Source of the DNA: Phyto melanocephala
Taxonomy: Eukaryota; Arthropoda; Insecta; Diptera; Rhinophoridae
Assembly (NCBI GenBank): GCA_941918925.1
Contig: OW799236.1
Location: 14,669,474-14,733,473, forward strand
Direction of reading: 5' to 3'
DNA length: 64,000 nucleotides
Made by a program: the position numbers and the translations under genes. Positions 1 through 12,962 of the stretch are shown here, in pieces; positions within the stretch are counted from its first letter, which is position 1; each line of letters opens with the position of its first letter. The notes under the pieces are model-generated. The model was given only the letters and a program-made list of their open reading frames with translations. It searched no databases and was not told where the DNA came from.

Positions 1-689
1 TACAAACAACGACTTAAAGAAAGTGCATGCTTGATTGTGTGATTGAGCGTTATTTGTTGGATGATGAAACAAAATTTAAAGATTATTTTCATTTAAATCT
101 TCACCTTTTTGAATTTATTTATTTTTGTTTTCTGTGTTGAAAGTGGTCGAATTTGATTTGGAAGAAATACCCTCCACCAGTGGTGCGATTTAATAAATTC
201 TAACGATCCGACAATCGTTAAATTTGCCGACACTCATTGTTGTTTTCACTAACGATTATGCGTTTCACTAAATACTTTTTAACGATACTCGACATCTGTT
301 GAAGTAAAGTGGCATCTTTGTCATAAAAGTGTCTAAATAAATTCACCACTAACATCACTTCCACAAGAAGTCGCGCCATAGCTAAGACTTAAACAAGTAG
401 TTTTTAAGTCGGGTATAAAAGTTTAACTTCTTGTCGATTAAATGAACAACAACAAATATATTTTCGTTTAGAGTAATAACTGTCGTTAAAATACGTTACT
501 GAAATCGATCAAATTGATGTTTAGTTTTTTTAACCATACAATTATCGTTAAAACAAGTTAGTGATTTAACTACAGGAAATTAAGGCATAATCAAAAATGA
601 AATAGCTGACAAATTATCCAAAATTAGATTATTTCTGAATATTATCATCTTAAAAATTGATAAACCCTTTCAGAGGTTCAAAACTAAAC
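1..689. other. AT-rich non-coding stretch
   Basis: No gene, recognisable transposon or strong repeat seen. Confidence 0.5.
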
Positions 690-1385
690 TTAAAGCTTAG
701 GCTATGCTTAAACACGTCAGAAAGTGGCAAAATACCGCTGTAAGGTAACCAACATATTAAGAAGTGACCCAAATAATGAGAAATCCTAGGAGATTCTGAA
801 ACTAAGTAGGACAATATTTAGAAAACTAACTAGTGTAGAAACAGGTCACATGGAGCTGAGAACTTATCTAGCTTGCATGGGACAGTCCGATGATGCGATA
901 TCTGGATCAGCGAAGAAGAGCTGAGATCTTGGATCACTTCTTTTATCATGAGGACTTTAACGTCGACACTAAGACAAACTTAGAATAGCTAAGGAATTCA
1001 AATTCGAAATTCCTACTGATTTTGTTACGGACATTTTGGCTCAGTGGTGTTTCCGGCTAGCCTGTTTGTGGCGATAGCTCAGGTATATTAAAATCCTCAC
1101 ACTGGCCATGTATCCGCTCATAAAAAAGAACAAAAAAATAACTACATCAAACACTATAACATACTCCACCATATGAAGTCAAGTGTTTACCCTCGCCCTC
1201 CCAACCAAGTTGCAAATTACACTAAAGGGACTGGGTTGTCCACCTAGACGAAATATTAGATGAATTTGGGATTATGGGTCTAGTAGGGAAATTTTCATTC
1301 CTTAGATCTAATAATATGCCAATTTGGCATACCATATCATGGGTTTGGGCTTTTAATTCCGCTCTTTTCAACCTAACCTTGATTT
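690..1385 (+). pseudogene. LINE (RNase H-bearing non-LTR) 3' fragment
   Basis: The plus frame reads KVTNILRSDPNNEKS, stop, EILKLSRTIFRKLTSVETGH MELRTYLACMGQSDDAI, the segment after RNase H in I/R1-type non-LTR elements. It is the same family, in opposite orientation, as 12963-14085, where KVTNILWSDPNIEESKEFLK is read. The 3' tails also match (CAACCTAACCTT). Broken by stops. Confidence 0.7.
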
Positions 1386-2636
1386 TATGCAGAAAAAAGT
1401 CCTAATTTTTTTCGGTACAGAACTGTTCATTTTTATGTGTCAGCACCAGCGGGAATACATAAGTATGTATGTTGCTGGTTTAAGGATATACAATTTTATT
1501 CGCTCCTTCATTTTCGTTAGATTTGTCCCTTACTCTCGACACATGCAATAGACGTTGTGAATTGAAGTATCATCAATAGTTGTATGTAAGTAGTAGCAAA
1601 TAAATAGTAATAATAATATTAATAATTTTATGTACAATAAATTCAACCATAAACGACTTAAGTATTTTTAATGTATTGATTTTTTTATGTTGTTGCTGCC
1701 ATAGTTGTAGCTATTTCTGCTTTTGCTTCTGCTTTTATTATTTTTACGCCAGCCTGATAAATTTCTTGTGTAATTTTGTTGTAATTTGTCAACGTTCATA
1801 ATTTCATTTGTGTAATAATTTTCATTATTATCTTTTGTTTTTTGCCTTTACTCGTCTCGTTGCTGGGAAATCGTGCATAATTATGAGAGAATTAAATTAA
1901 AATGTAAAATATTTTTTTTTTTTAATTTAAATTTTTCATTAACATAATTCTATGTATATTGACTTATTAATGTTAAAGAAATTGTTTATCAATTAATATT
2001 ACTCATACGTATTGTAATTTGAAACAAAATGTTTAAAAGCAGCGTTGTCAACTTTGAAATTTTCAAAAGCACCCAAACAAAAAAACTTTTTTATAAAAAA
2101 TCACTGAGTTTAAAATTGTTTACTTTTGTTTATATTTACTTCATAATACTATAAATTTTGATATAAAAATATAATAAGTTCCCATCGCTCCCATTAGGAG
2201 CATAAGGAGCAGATAAATTTAAAAATATTATTTTTTTTAATAATACATTTTTAACCCTCCGTCATGCACATGTTCCGATAGTCAGAAGAAAGACAAGAAA
2301 AATTTAATTTTTGTGTTAAATTTCATTCAAATAGTTATTATAAAGTTTTGGGCCACCCTTGTCAGCTACAGCCATGCAGGGTACATATAAAATGCAGTTT
2401 TAGTTGATTTGAGTAAACAAACGCATAGAAAAATAAAAACTGCAAATAAAGTACACTTTTCTTCATAGAAAATATTTTTGTATCGGCCAGACTCATGAGC
2501 TACGTATGTGATGTATACATTGTTATTTTCTATCTTAAAGCGTTTTTTCATAAAACAGGAGGTAAAAATATTTGTAGAGGGTACCTGGCGACTCCCCTAG
2601 CCAAATTAGAAATATATTTAAATCACAGTTAAATTC
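1386..2636. other. AT-rich non-coding stretch
   Basis: Short poly-T and GTATGTATG runs; the 61-codon minus frame near 2.4 kb has no recognisable content. Nothing else seen. Confidence 0.5.
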
Positions 2637-3261
2637 GTACAACAAAAAATTAAAAATAAAAAAAAAAAAATTAAAAAAAAAATATAAAAAAAAATTAAAA
2701 AAAAAATATAAAAAAAATTAAAAAAAAAAAAATTTTAAAAATAATAATTAAAAATAATAAATATAAAACAAAAAAAAAAATTAAAAAAAATAATAAAAAT
2801 ATAAATAATATATTAAATAAAAAATATAAAAAAATAAATTTTTTGGCTCAGCCGGGATTCGATCCTACGTTTACTTTAACCAATATACAAGTTTGTATGT
2901 ATGTATGTTGTTGTTGTAATGTTGTTTTTGTGAAAAAAAATCGAGGTGGTCGTGGGTTTTTGCTCATATCTCAGTTGTTTATGAACCGATGTTTCTGAGT
3001 TTCAATACCGATCTACTCCCGAATATTTCTGATATTTTAATACCTCACCCGGGTCCAAGCGATGTCGGGGAGCTTCAAAAAGTTGATTTCAACATACACA
3101 CGGACAGAGGGACAGACGGTCAGGGCTTAATTGACTCCTCTATTCATAAGCTTTCAGAAAATATATACTTTATGGGGTCGGAAATGAAAATTGTAGAAAT
3201 TTCACACGGAATGACAAACCTATATACACATACCCTTTTTCACTGTGTGAAGAGTATAATT
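2637..3261 (+). repeat. Composite repeat family A, 5'-truncated copy
   Basis: A/T homopolymer-rich core (2637-2840), then GGCTCAGCCGGGATTCGATC, a GTATGTATG run, AAATCGAGGTGGTCGTGGG, and the 3' end CACTGTGTGAAGAGTATAA. The small reading frame 2989-3288 is repeat-derived. See the full-length copy at 55563-56466 for the family description. Confidence 0.85.
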
Positions 3262-4499
3262 AATACAATTATTTATAATATTCTGTAATTTCGCTTTTGT
3301 TTAGTATTGATTCTGATATTAACTCTTGTGTTCCCAAGCGTAAATATACCTCATAAAATTTCCAAAGAATCTTTGTGATCATAGGTTATACATATCGATG
3401 GTCACAGTTAGAAAAGCCCTAACACGTATTTTTATTGAAATTGAGTTTTTCAGTGATTCCAACACATCTCATACAAATACATCTCGTCACAAAAATTTAA
3501 CGCAATAGTATCAAAAATTATAGTTTTACAAGCAATTTTACAAAAAAGTTTCATTATAATAATTCAGTTTCTATTACGTTTTTGCCCTCTCCTGTTAAGG
3601 TAAAATTATTTAAGTTAGGGCATTTCTAGCTGTGAACTAACGATATAATTTTATTAAACTCTTAAGTAGATGCACTAACTTATTGATAGTTGTCTCTTTT
3701 TATAATAGTAACAAGTATTTTGAGTGTTGGCCAAAATTTAAAAATTTTACTAAAACAGTAAACGCCTGTTTAAAGTTTTTCGAAAAATCGGCATTTAAAA
3801 ACTACGCAACAAAATATCGAAAGAGATGCTTGCGTAAAGAAGAATATTGATATTCGATAGCTATTGAAGGGCCTTAAGGCCAGTATGCAGTCTGCCTGAA
3901 TTTCAGTTTTCCCTAAACAGCTAAAATTGTGATCTAAATAAAGCACTTTCTTTAAACCTCGTAAGAGCTTGTATAAAAATGTTTTTAGAGCGAGCAAAGC
4001 GAATCGGGGTTGTCTACTTGAAAATAATTAGTATATACATACAAACATACATACATTTGTAATCATTACGCAAATGTCCACATAATTAAAATATTTTATT
4101 CTCTCTTTATATGGATTGATTGCTCGAATTAATTGCCATAGCAACATAATAAAGTTTATATTTGTATGTATGTGTGTATGTATGTAGATGCAGCTACAAA
4201 CCAGAAAAACAGTTATGTACCTATTCAATAAAATACTCTCAAACACACGCACACTAAGTACCTTTTACCCGAACACATTCGTACACTTAATTGTGCACCC
4301 ATACATTTACACAGAGATAAATAAGTGATGTATTATTTATCAATTAATATTTTTCTTTCATAAATTAATTACAATAATTGTGGTATTTAATGCACACAAT
4401 GTTTGCATATTTACATATACATATGATCATTAGACCTTACCTGAAAAAAAAAACGTTCACCGTACACCTTCGAAAACAATTAGTTTTTGCAAGTATTTA
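3262..4499. other. Non-coding stretch
   Basis: Small (CATA)n runs near 4.04 and 4.17 kb. No gene recognised. Confidence 0.5.
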
Positions 4500-5085
4500 A
4501 CAAAATTTAACATGTTATGCCAATTTTTATTTATTATTTTCAACGCCATCTTTGATTTTAAATTTGTACTTAGTTCACAGTGTTCCACTTGTCAAACCCT
4601 TTCATCTGATACCCGTATTTATTGTACATTGTACATACACATATGGCTTTTGAATGCGTATTTATCAATAATTTTTTCTTTCAAATCATAGTCACTAAAT
4701 TTCAAAATAATTTAGCAATTTTTATAAAGGGTGTCCAAATTTGTAGTATCGATGATCAATGAAAATCGCTATGATTTAGACGTAGAGATTTCAACAGGAT
4801 GGTGCCACTTGCCACACATTAAGAAAAATAGTGGATCTTTTAAAAGAAAATCGCATTACTTCTCGTAGAGGACCAGTGAATTGGCTATTGGAAGCCTAGC
4901 AAACCAGTAGGTGGAGTCACTTAACCGTTAAATTTTGTTTTTCTTTTTATTAAATCTTAAATGATACCTAGTAAAATGCAACTAAGTAAAAATTAAAAAT
5001 CAAAGATGACTTCGGAAATAGTAAATCAAAATGCCGTATAACATGATGTCTGAAATTTAGACTACGCTACAATATGGTAATTATA
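4500..5085. repeat. AAGATGGCG repeat family stretches flanking a transposase remnant
   Basis: Minus-orientation unit at about 4530-4640 (CGCCATCTTTGATTTTAAAT, CTTGTCAAACCCTTTCATCT) and plus-orientation units at about 4925-5085 (TAAAAATCAAAGATGACTTC). The 4745-4915 transposase fragment lies between them. Confidence 0.6.
4745..4915 (+). pseudogene. Tc1/mariner-superfamily transposase fragment
   Basis: One plus frame (about 4790-4900) reads FQQDGATCHTLRKIVDLLKE then NRITSRRGPVNWLLEA and a stop. FQQDGATCHT holds the second catalytic Asp, and the RRG-VNW block precedes the third in related elements. No ends found; it is embedded in a decayed repeat of the AAGATGGCG family on both sides. Confidence 0.75.
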
Positions 5086-5089
5086 CCAT

Positions 5090-6075
5090 CTTGGGTACAC
5101 GATGTCAAATGCAGTCTAAGTGACATCTTTTCACCTTAAACAAGAGGTCCAAGAGGAGATGGAGTACTAGATCACCCTGTCGCATCGATATATCTCAATT
5201 GGTGATTTAGCGCAGTTGCAGATACATCCACTAAGTTATCCAGTATGTGATTGCTCATTAATCTGTGCCTCTTCACAAGGCTGGGAATTCGCAGAGAAGA
5301 TGAAGAAATGATTCCTCCTTTCCTCTTTTCTTACAGCTGGTCATTAAAGGGAAGTCGGAATCCGTCTGCATGCTTTCCTAGCAGTGACCTGTTAACACCG
5401 CCAGCATCTTCGAAATACCCGAGTGATTGTACGCCTAATATCAAAAGAGGGCCACATCTGCCTGACGACCCTGTTCCGAGATTCCACTTCCTATTGTTAG
5501 CAATGTCAAGAAAGAACCCAAAGAATCTGCTTTTAATAGTCTTCAACGGAATTGCGAATGAATTCACATTGGAGATATTCAAAGTAGATCCTATCTAAGC
5601 TAGCTCATCTGCCAGTTTATTGTCACAGTATGCCCTGTGCACAGGGACCCAAACCAGAGCAATGTCAGATAGTTGCCCTAGCCTAGATAACTCTTCATTA
5701 TACTGACTGACTAATAAAGACGTGGTAGTGTATGACTTGAGAGACAGAAGTGCCGCCTGACTGTTGACAAAAATAGCAATATTCCCATGGGTATTTCCGC
5801 CCGAAGTAACTAATCGCGCCTATCGTACGGCAAATACTTCAGCCTGAAATACCCTGCATTCATGCGGTAGACGAAAAGAAGCCTAAATTCCCGGTTCCTA
5901 CTCTACAGTCCAGCTTAGAGTAGTCTATAAAGATTCTCGCGTCATAATTCTCTCCGAGGCAACATCTACAGCACTCACTCCTTGAGGGGATTATAACTTC
6001 GAATGCTCTATCAAAGTCCATATAGAGAGTAATCAAACAGTTGGTTCTCTAGTGAGGGCAGTCTGAATAGTATCC
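5090..6075 (-). pseudogene. LINE fragment with RNase H domain, second family
   Basis: Minus-strand reading in several frames: IIPSRSECCRCCLGENYDAR, IFIDYSKLDCRVGTGN (RNase H first Asp region), QAALLSLKSYTTTSLL, LVWVPVHRAYCDNKLADELA (last catalytic block, with the usual Gly-His as Val-His), then NISNVNSFAIPLKTIKSRFF. At least three frameshifts and several stops. Not the same family as the 13-kb LINE. Confidence 0.75.
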
Positions 6076-6275
6076 CCACATTTTAGCGATCTCACTCTTA
6101 CTTGTTAGTGTTTTCTTCTTGTTGACATGAAAACTGATATCTTTCGCGCTAAGAGTTTTTAAACGAATATCTATTTGTTTTAAAATGCATTTTCAGGTGG
6201 TTATACATACCTAGATTTAGATACGCTTACTTAAAATTAAAAGAAAACAGTAAAATTAAATAAAACTTATTTTTA

Positions 6276-7016
6276 TACCCTTCACACAGTGAAAAAGGGT
6301 ATATTCAAGGCGAATTTATGCCTTGGGTATATGTATAGGTATATAGCTTTGTCATTCCGTGTGAAATTTCTACAATTTTTATTTCCGACCCCATAAAGTA
6401 TATATTTTCTGAAATCTTATGAATAGGGGAGTAGATCGGTATTGAAAATCAGAAACATCGGTACATAAACAACTGAGATATGAGCAAAAACCCACGGCCA
6501 CCTCGTTTTTTTTAACACAAAAACAACATACATATATACAGGCGTGGTACACTAGTTAGAGTAAACGTGGCATCGAACCCTAGCTGAGCCCAAACAAAAA
6601 ATTTTTTTATTTTTTATTTTATATATTATTTATATTTTTATTATTCGTTTGAATTTTTTTATTTTTTCTTTTTATCTTTTTCTTATTTTTTTAATATTTT
6701 TTTATTTTTTTTTTAATTTATTTTTAATTTTTTCTTTTATTTTATATTTATTATTTATATATTTTTATTTTTTTTTAAATTTTTTTTTAATATTTTTTAT
6801 ATCTTTTTTTTATTTTATTTGTTTTATTTTTTTTAAATTTTTTTTTATTTTTTTTAAATTTTTTTTATTTTTTTTTTAACACACATACGTAAATTTATAA
6901 TTTTACAATGGGATGTTTTTAAATATGTATATTTTTTATATTTCATATGAGATGAATGGTGTTACAAACTATTGTTATTGCGTGACTACACGTTGTGAAG
7001 GGTATATAAGATTCGA
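6276..7016 (-). repeat. Composite repeat family A, near-full copy
   Basis: Reverse orientation: starts TATACCCTTCACACAGTG and ends GTGAAGGGTATATAAGATTC. A 28-bp insertion or palindromic stretch CAAGGCGAATTTATGCCTTG sits near 6308. The poly-T/A core (6598-6880) produces a spurious Phe-rich frame. Confidence 0.85.
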
Positions 7017-7513
7017 CAAAAGGTTTAGGTTTAAAAAAGTACTTTTTTTTAATATTGAGTACATATTTGAAGATTTTTCATGCATATTGTAGGCGTTAAA
7101 CAAAATTTTTCTGTTTATTGCACATTAAAATTACATTATTATGAAGTGCAAATATAAAGTATTTTTATTTACAATAAATAAAAAAATCTAAAAAAGTTCT
7201 AGAAAAAAATAATAATATTATTATTTTGTTTTGTAATTGTTTTCAAAATTCTTTATGGCCGACCTACTGTCGGCTTGAAAATGAATTTAATAAAACAGAT
7301 TTATTTGGACAATAAATAGTATTTACTCTGCAGGAAACAAATATTTAAACTCACTGTTCAGAACACATTCACCAGCAAATAACTCTGTAACCACATAATT
7401 ATTTTTAAACATTTTTAAATGTAACTTTTGGTCAATTGAGTACATAATTTTCTGTCATAAGGATAACAAATTTTAAATTATTTACACGAATATTAATCTT
7501 AACACAACGTCGT

Positions 7514-7577
7514 TCGTAAATTATTGTGTTCTATAGGTAAATGTTTTATGTCTCATATAGAACACAATAATTTACGA
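7514..7577. repeat. Perfect 22-bp inverted repeat (hairpin)
   Basis: Arms at 7514-7535 and 7556-7577 are exact reverse complements (each begins or ends with TCGTAAATTATTGTGTTC / complement), separated by 20 bp. It lies 33 bp before the first minisatellite array. Could be the end of an unrecognised foldback element. Confidence 0.8.
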
Positions 7578-7609
7578 CAAACCAATTTGTTATTAAATAC
7601 TTATTTAGA

Positions 7610-8715
7610 AATTATATAAAGGAAATATTGCCCATAGACAAACTTTTGTAAGGAAAATTGATACACAATTAATAAAAAAAAATTTGAAAAAATTTTCTTG
7701 ACAACTAAATTTTTAAAGAAAATTTTGTTCTGACACAAATTGTTTCTTGACAGAAAAATTTTTATACATAAATTTAAAAAAAAAAAAAATTTTGACAGTA
7801 AAGTTTTTATAAAAAAATTTTTCTTCACAGAAAATTTTGGTAAAATTTCTATAACAAATTTTATTACGACCTGAATTTCTATAGAAAATATTGCCTTGAC
7901 CCAAATTTCTATATAGGCCATTTTTGTCGACTTTAAATTTCTATAAACAACAAATCTTGAACCTAATACTAATCTATAGAAAATTTTGTCTTGATCCAAA
8001 TGTCTATAGAACATTTAGTCATGATCAAAAATTTGTTTTGGAGCAAATGTTTATAAAAAGTTTAGTCTTGACATAAATGTTAATAGAAAAATTTTTCTTG
8101 ACACAAAATTTCTATTTAGAGCATTTTTTCCGACTCAAAATTTCTATAGAACATTTTGTCTTGACCAAAATTTTTATAGAAAATTTTGTCTTGGCCCAAA
8201 TTTCTATAGAAAATTTTGTCTTACCCCAAAATTCTACACAACATTTTATAGTGACCCATATTTCTATAGAACATTTTGTCTTGCTCAAAAATTTATTTTA
8301 GCGCAAATGTTTATAAAAAGTTTTGTCTTGACAAAAATGTTTATAGAAAATTTTGTCTTGACATAAAAAACACTTTTTTACGACTCCAAATTTCTAAAAA
8401 CAATTTTGTCTCGGCCCAAATCACACAATGTCTATATAGCATTATGTCTTGATCAAAATTTGTACAAAAAATTTTATTTTGACGCAAATGTTTATAAAAA
8501 GTTTCGTCTTGACATACATGTTTATAGAAAATTCTGTCTTAACTTAATGTCTATAAAAAAATTTGTCTTGACACAAAATTTTTTTTACACAAATTTCTAT
8601 AAAAAATTTTGCCTTGATACAAATGTCTATAGAAAATTATGTCTTGACACATATATTTTATAAAAATAATTTTTTGGCAAAAAAATTTCTACTGAAAAGT
8701 TTTATCCTGGCACAA
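7610..8715. repeat. Minisatellite, ~30-bp palindromic unit
   Basis: Roughly 35 degenerate units of about 30 bp with consensus TTCTATAGAAAATTTTGTCT followed by TGACNCAAA. Each contains the self-complementary core TTTTCTATAGAAAA. All units read the same way. The frames found here (7601-8014, 8077-8301, 8406-8663) arise from the repeat and are not genes. Confidence 0.88.
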
Positions 8716-9845
8716 GTTTTTAAATATGTATATATGTATATGTACATATGTATGTAATTAAGTTTATGATTTAAATTTAAAATATTTCAATTAAATCCCT
8801 TAAGCTACCTTTGTATGTCATGTTATTTTTAGTATAAACAATGTTTTAGCTGACATTAATGTTTTGTTTTTAATTCTAACAAAATAATAAAGATAATTTG
8901 AGAAATTCTACTGTCACTAATTCAATTTTAAAAGCTTTAACGTGTCTTCACATTCCTTCATACCAAAATTAAACGAAAACAATAAAAAATCAAAGAGCTT
9001 AATTTAAGAGCATCATCACAAATAAAGGACAGCATGCATATTCTTTTTTATTGATAAGTACACAAAAATGAAGCAAATTGAGGAGTGAGTAGAATCAGAT
9101 CATAACATTCAGCTATAAAGTATTTAACCCCAGTAACAACAAATTTCAAAACGTCATGCTTTTCCGCTTTTCCCCACAATAAACTGCTTAAATGTGGGTG
9201 ATTGGCATAGGAGAAGGGGATGCTAAGTTTCTGCTTCAAATAACTGACTTAAAATGGGTACTTAACAAGTAAAATAAAAATTGTCTATAGAAAATTGTTT
9301 AACATATACGCACACATACACATGTCAGCAAAGCTTATACAAATTTTAAGGATTATGTTGGTATAAAAAAAATCCTTTTAAAAGCTGGTGATGGAAACAA
9401 TACTTCCTTTTGTATTCCTAACCCAAAACAGGGCGGTTTTGCCTTTTTCTCTCAACCAATCACAAAGAGTTATTATATTCTTACGGGGGTTTTTCCACGT
9501 TTTTTTATATTTTTTGCTCCGCAAACAATATGCTGTTGTTATCCTTTTCTCTCTACTTTGTTTGTTAAGGGCCAGAGATTTAGTCCTTGTTTATTGTGAC
9601 TGTATTCGTATAGATGTTTTATACTATTTTTTTTTATTTTCTCAGATTCTTGTGCTAGAATTTTATAGTTTTATAAAACTGACATATGTTGAACCATAAT
9701 TCCCTTAATTTAACAAAAAGTATAAAAACATTTTTTTTAAATAAATCAATTTAATATAAGAAATCTCTTAGCTTTTTAAAATAAATAATGCAACCAACTA
9801 TAAATAATCAAGCAAAGGAAATAAAAATAAATACTAATAATAATA
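8716..9845. other. Non-coding spacer between the two minisatellite arrays
   Basis: A 103-codon plus frame (9388-9699) and a 63-codon minus frame (9048-9239) occur, but neither has a recognisable motif and the composition is hydrophobic and low in complexity. Confidence 0.45.
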
Positions 9846-11045
9846 AAACATTTTGTCTTGACATGAAAATATTTAAAGGAAATTTGTTTTGACAGAAATA
9901 TTTCTAGAAAAAAATTTGTCTGGACAGAAATATTTCTATAGAAAATTTAAAAAAAAAATTTTGAACATAAAATTTCTATAGAAAATTTGTATAGAAAATT
10001 TAAAAAAAAATTTTTAAAATTCCTATGGAAAATTTTAACAAAAAAAAATTCTATTCAAAATTTTGCAAAAGAAAAATTTATAAAAAAAAATTGTACAAAA
10101 AAATCAAAATTTTCTACAGAATTTTTTTTTTGTCAAAATTTTCTACAGAATTTTTTTTTGTCAAAATTTTCTATGGAATTTTTTTTTGTCAAATTTTTCT
10201 ATAAAAATTTTCTTTTAAATTTTTTTATAATTTTTTTGTCAAAACTTTCTACAGAATTTGTTTTGTCAAAATTTTTTATAAATTTTTTTTGTCAAAATTT
10301 TTTATAAATTTTTTTTTGTCAAAATTTTTTACATTATTTTTGTGTCAAAATTTTCTATGGATTTTTTTTTAAGTTTTTATAGAATTTATTTTGCCAACAA
10401 TTTTCTATATAATTTTTTTTTGCCAAAATTTTGTAGGTGAAAAAAATTAAAACAATGTTTATAGAAAATAATGGCAAAAGTAATTCCATGAAAATTTTTT
10501 ACGAAAAAATTCTGTAGAAAATTTTGACAAAAAAGATTCTGTAGAAAATTTAAAAAAACTGTGTAGAAAATTTTGACAAAAAAATTTCTATTAAAAATTA
10601 TGACAAAAAAAATTTATAGAAAATTATGACAAAAAATGTCTATAGAAATTATGACAGAAAATTTCTGTAGAAAATTATGAAAAAAAAATTAATAAAAAAA
10701 TTTGAAAAAAAAAATAATAGAAAATTTTGAAAAAAAAATTTATAGAAAATTTTAAAAAATAAATTTATAGAAAATTAAAAATTAAAAAAATATTTCTAAA
10801 AAAATTTTAAAATAAAAATCTTGATAAAATTCCTATACGGAGACAGTTTTGTAAACATATGTATTTCGCAGGCATAAATTTTAACAGAAAACTTTGTCAA
10901 AAAAAATTTCTATAGAAAATTTTGACAAAAAAAATTCCAGAGCAAGTTTTGACAAAAAAAAATACATAGAAAATTAAAAAAAAAACTATTTCTATAAAAA
11001 ACTTAAACAGAAAAATCTTGATAAAATTTTGTAGGCATAAATTTT
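9846..11045. repeat. Minisatellite of the same unit, with orientation switch near 10450
   Basis: 9846-9990 has the 30-bp unit of the previous array. From about 10090 to 10440 units read TTTTTTTGTCAAAATTTTCT then ACAGAAT; from about 10490 to 10980 they read the reverse complement, AATTCTGTAGAAAATTTTGA then CAAAAAA. The two halves are therefore inverted arms of roughly 400 bp around a centre near 10455. Confidence 0.85.
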
Positions 11046-12962
11046 GCAGTTGGTCTTGTTTTTCTTCACCCACTTACGTTTCAGCTCTAACTATACGCAG
11101 TGGTTTATAAGAAATTGCAAGGAGGTGTAGTGTTTTGGATGAAGGCAAATTGTTGTTTTAATGCTGTCATTGTCACGATGTCGTCGTTTATATTTATATT
11201 ATCATTTTATGTGGTTACTGTTAGTTCATTTAATAATTTACTTACTTGTTTTTATCATTAGGTTTACATTATAGCAAATTTACACACATACTCTCACATA
11301 CTAATGTATGTTTTTCTTTTAACCATAAAACGATTTCTATATCCTTTTGTTTTATAAAAACATGTAATAAGTGTGTTAAAATCCAGGTAATTTTTTACTA
11401 TACTTTTACAAATGTTTTTTTTTATAACATCCTTTTGTTGTTTGTCTAATTATTTTTTTTTTATTTTCTTATTTTAAGGATTTTATCTTGTTGAAGTCTA
11501 GAACGTGCAAAAGTGTTAATAAAGTTTGTAATGTCTTAAGTATTTGGTAAAACATAATAATTTTTAATAATTAAGAATATAAAGATAAAAAAGTTTGGTT
11601 TTGCAGGGTATTAAATTTAGCAAAATCCTTATCTCCTTTTCGTACTTATAAATTTTTATTTCTTTTTTAATTTAATATGTATTTAAAAAATTTTGTAATT
11701 AATTTCATATTAAGAAAAAATTTTATAGAATTTGTTAATATTTGCTCTAAAATTTTATAGGGTTACCTATTGTGATAAACAATCTCAACTGAGGGTTGTC
11801 AATTTTGTGCAAACTAGAGTAACCCCTTACACTAACTATTGCCATAGTTTTCACGGAGTTTCAAATCATATTTAAACATCTTTTTAACACCATCTAAGTA
11901 CTTTTAATTCATGTTTACGCCTCTCTTTCCAATTAGATTTCCCACTGTTTTCCATACTGTTTATATTTAACAAAAGTTCTGAAATATAACAAAATAGACA
12001 TCAAAGTCACGTGAGAAGACTAATTTGATTAAAATTGCCACAGCAACACAATAAACAGACGCAGCATGTGATTGCTGAGATAAAAAAGTTCTCATAAAAA
12101 CAACAATATTTTTTTTTCTTTCTTCTCTCTAGGCAAATAAACTCTGTATAGAAATGATGACTTCAACGACGTGATACTTTTAATAAACTTTATTTATCAC
12201 GAGTGTATTTATTTATGCAAAAACAAACTTTTAATAATATCTCTAATCAATAAGTTAAAATTGCACACAAACAACAATACCACTGCCCACTTATGGGTTG
12301 AAAGAATAAAATCCACCCCAAAACAAAAATCTAATAATAACAAGCGTAACCACTCGACTTCATGCGGGTTAATGAATTTTTATTATTCTCAAACAAAATA
12401 TTTGATATTGCCTACTTTACGGGTATTTTAAAAGAGAGTGTATGTATGATGGTTTGTGTATTGTGTTATTGTTGTTAAGAGTGTGATATCAACACAATGG
12501 CACTCTGATTTTTATTCAGTTTTTTTTTGTATTTTAGAAAAATCATATAAACATTTGATTTTATAAATTTCACGTGCTGATAGGTCACGTGTTGACAATT
12601 AGTTGTGAACAAATATTTACTTATGACATCAATAAAATAATGTACAACAACAATGATAACATCTTAAAGACAGACAAGTTGTTTATATGCTTGATGGAGA
12701 TGTCTAGAAGAAATTTTTGGCTTGTTATGGCCTAAAAATATCATACTTAAAACTGTCATTTGTCAGTCAAGAAAAGGTTCATAAAAAAACTCTAATTATT
12801 CATTAATAAATGAAGTTAACAACTCTTTTTTAAATAATACAATAAATATGAATTTAAGGAAATTTTACCTTAATTACAGAAACACTCCCTTATTCATTCA
12901 CTGTTTTTAAATTTATTAAAGGTTTATAAAACAAATAAGATTTGGCATAGGTGAATATAGAC
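11046..12962. other. Non-coding stretch
   Basis: AT-rich; small frames without recognisable content. A short inverted pair GGGTTAC / GTAACCCC (11761-11828) may be a degraded MITE. Confidence 0.45.

Noticed and set aside
6649..6879. 76-codon frame rich in Phe, Leu and Ile.
   Set aside because: It is the translated T-rich core of a family A repeat.
7601..8663. Four frames with regular Lys/Phe/Asn repeats that could be taken for a repeat protein.
   Set aside because: They follow the 30-bp minisatellite in multiple frames and on both strands; no start context or conserved residue.
9388..9699. 103-codon hydrophobic frame, possible membrane protein.
   Set aside because: Low-complexity AT-driven composition, no recognised family, and no splice or codon-usage support.
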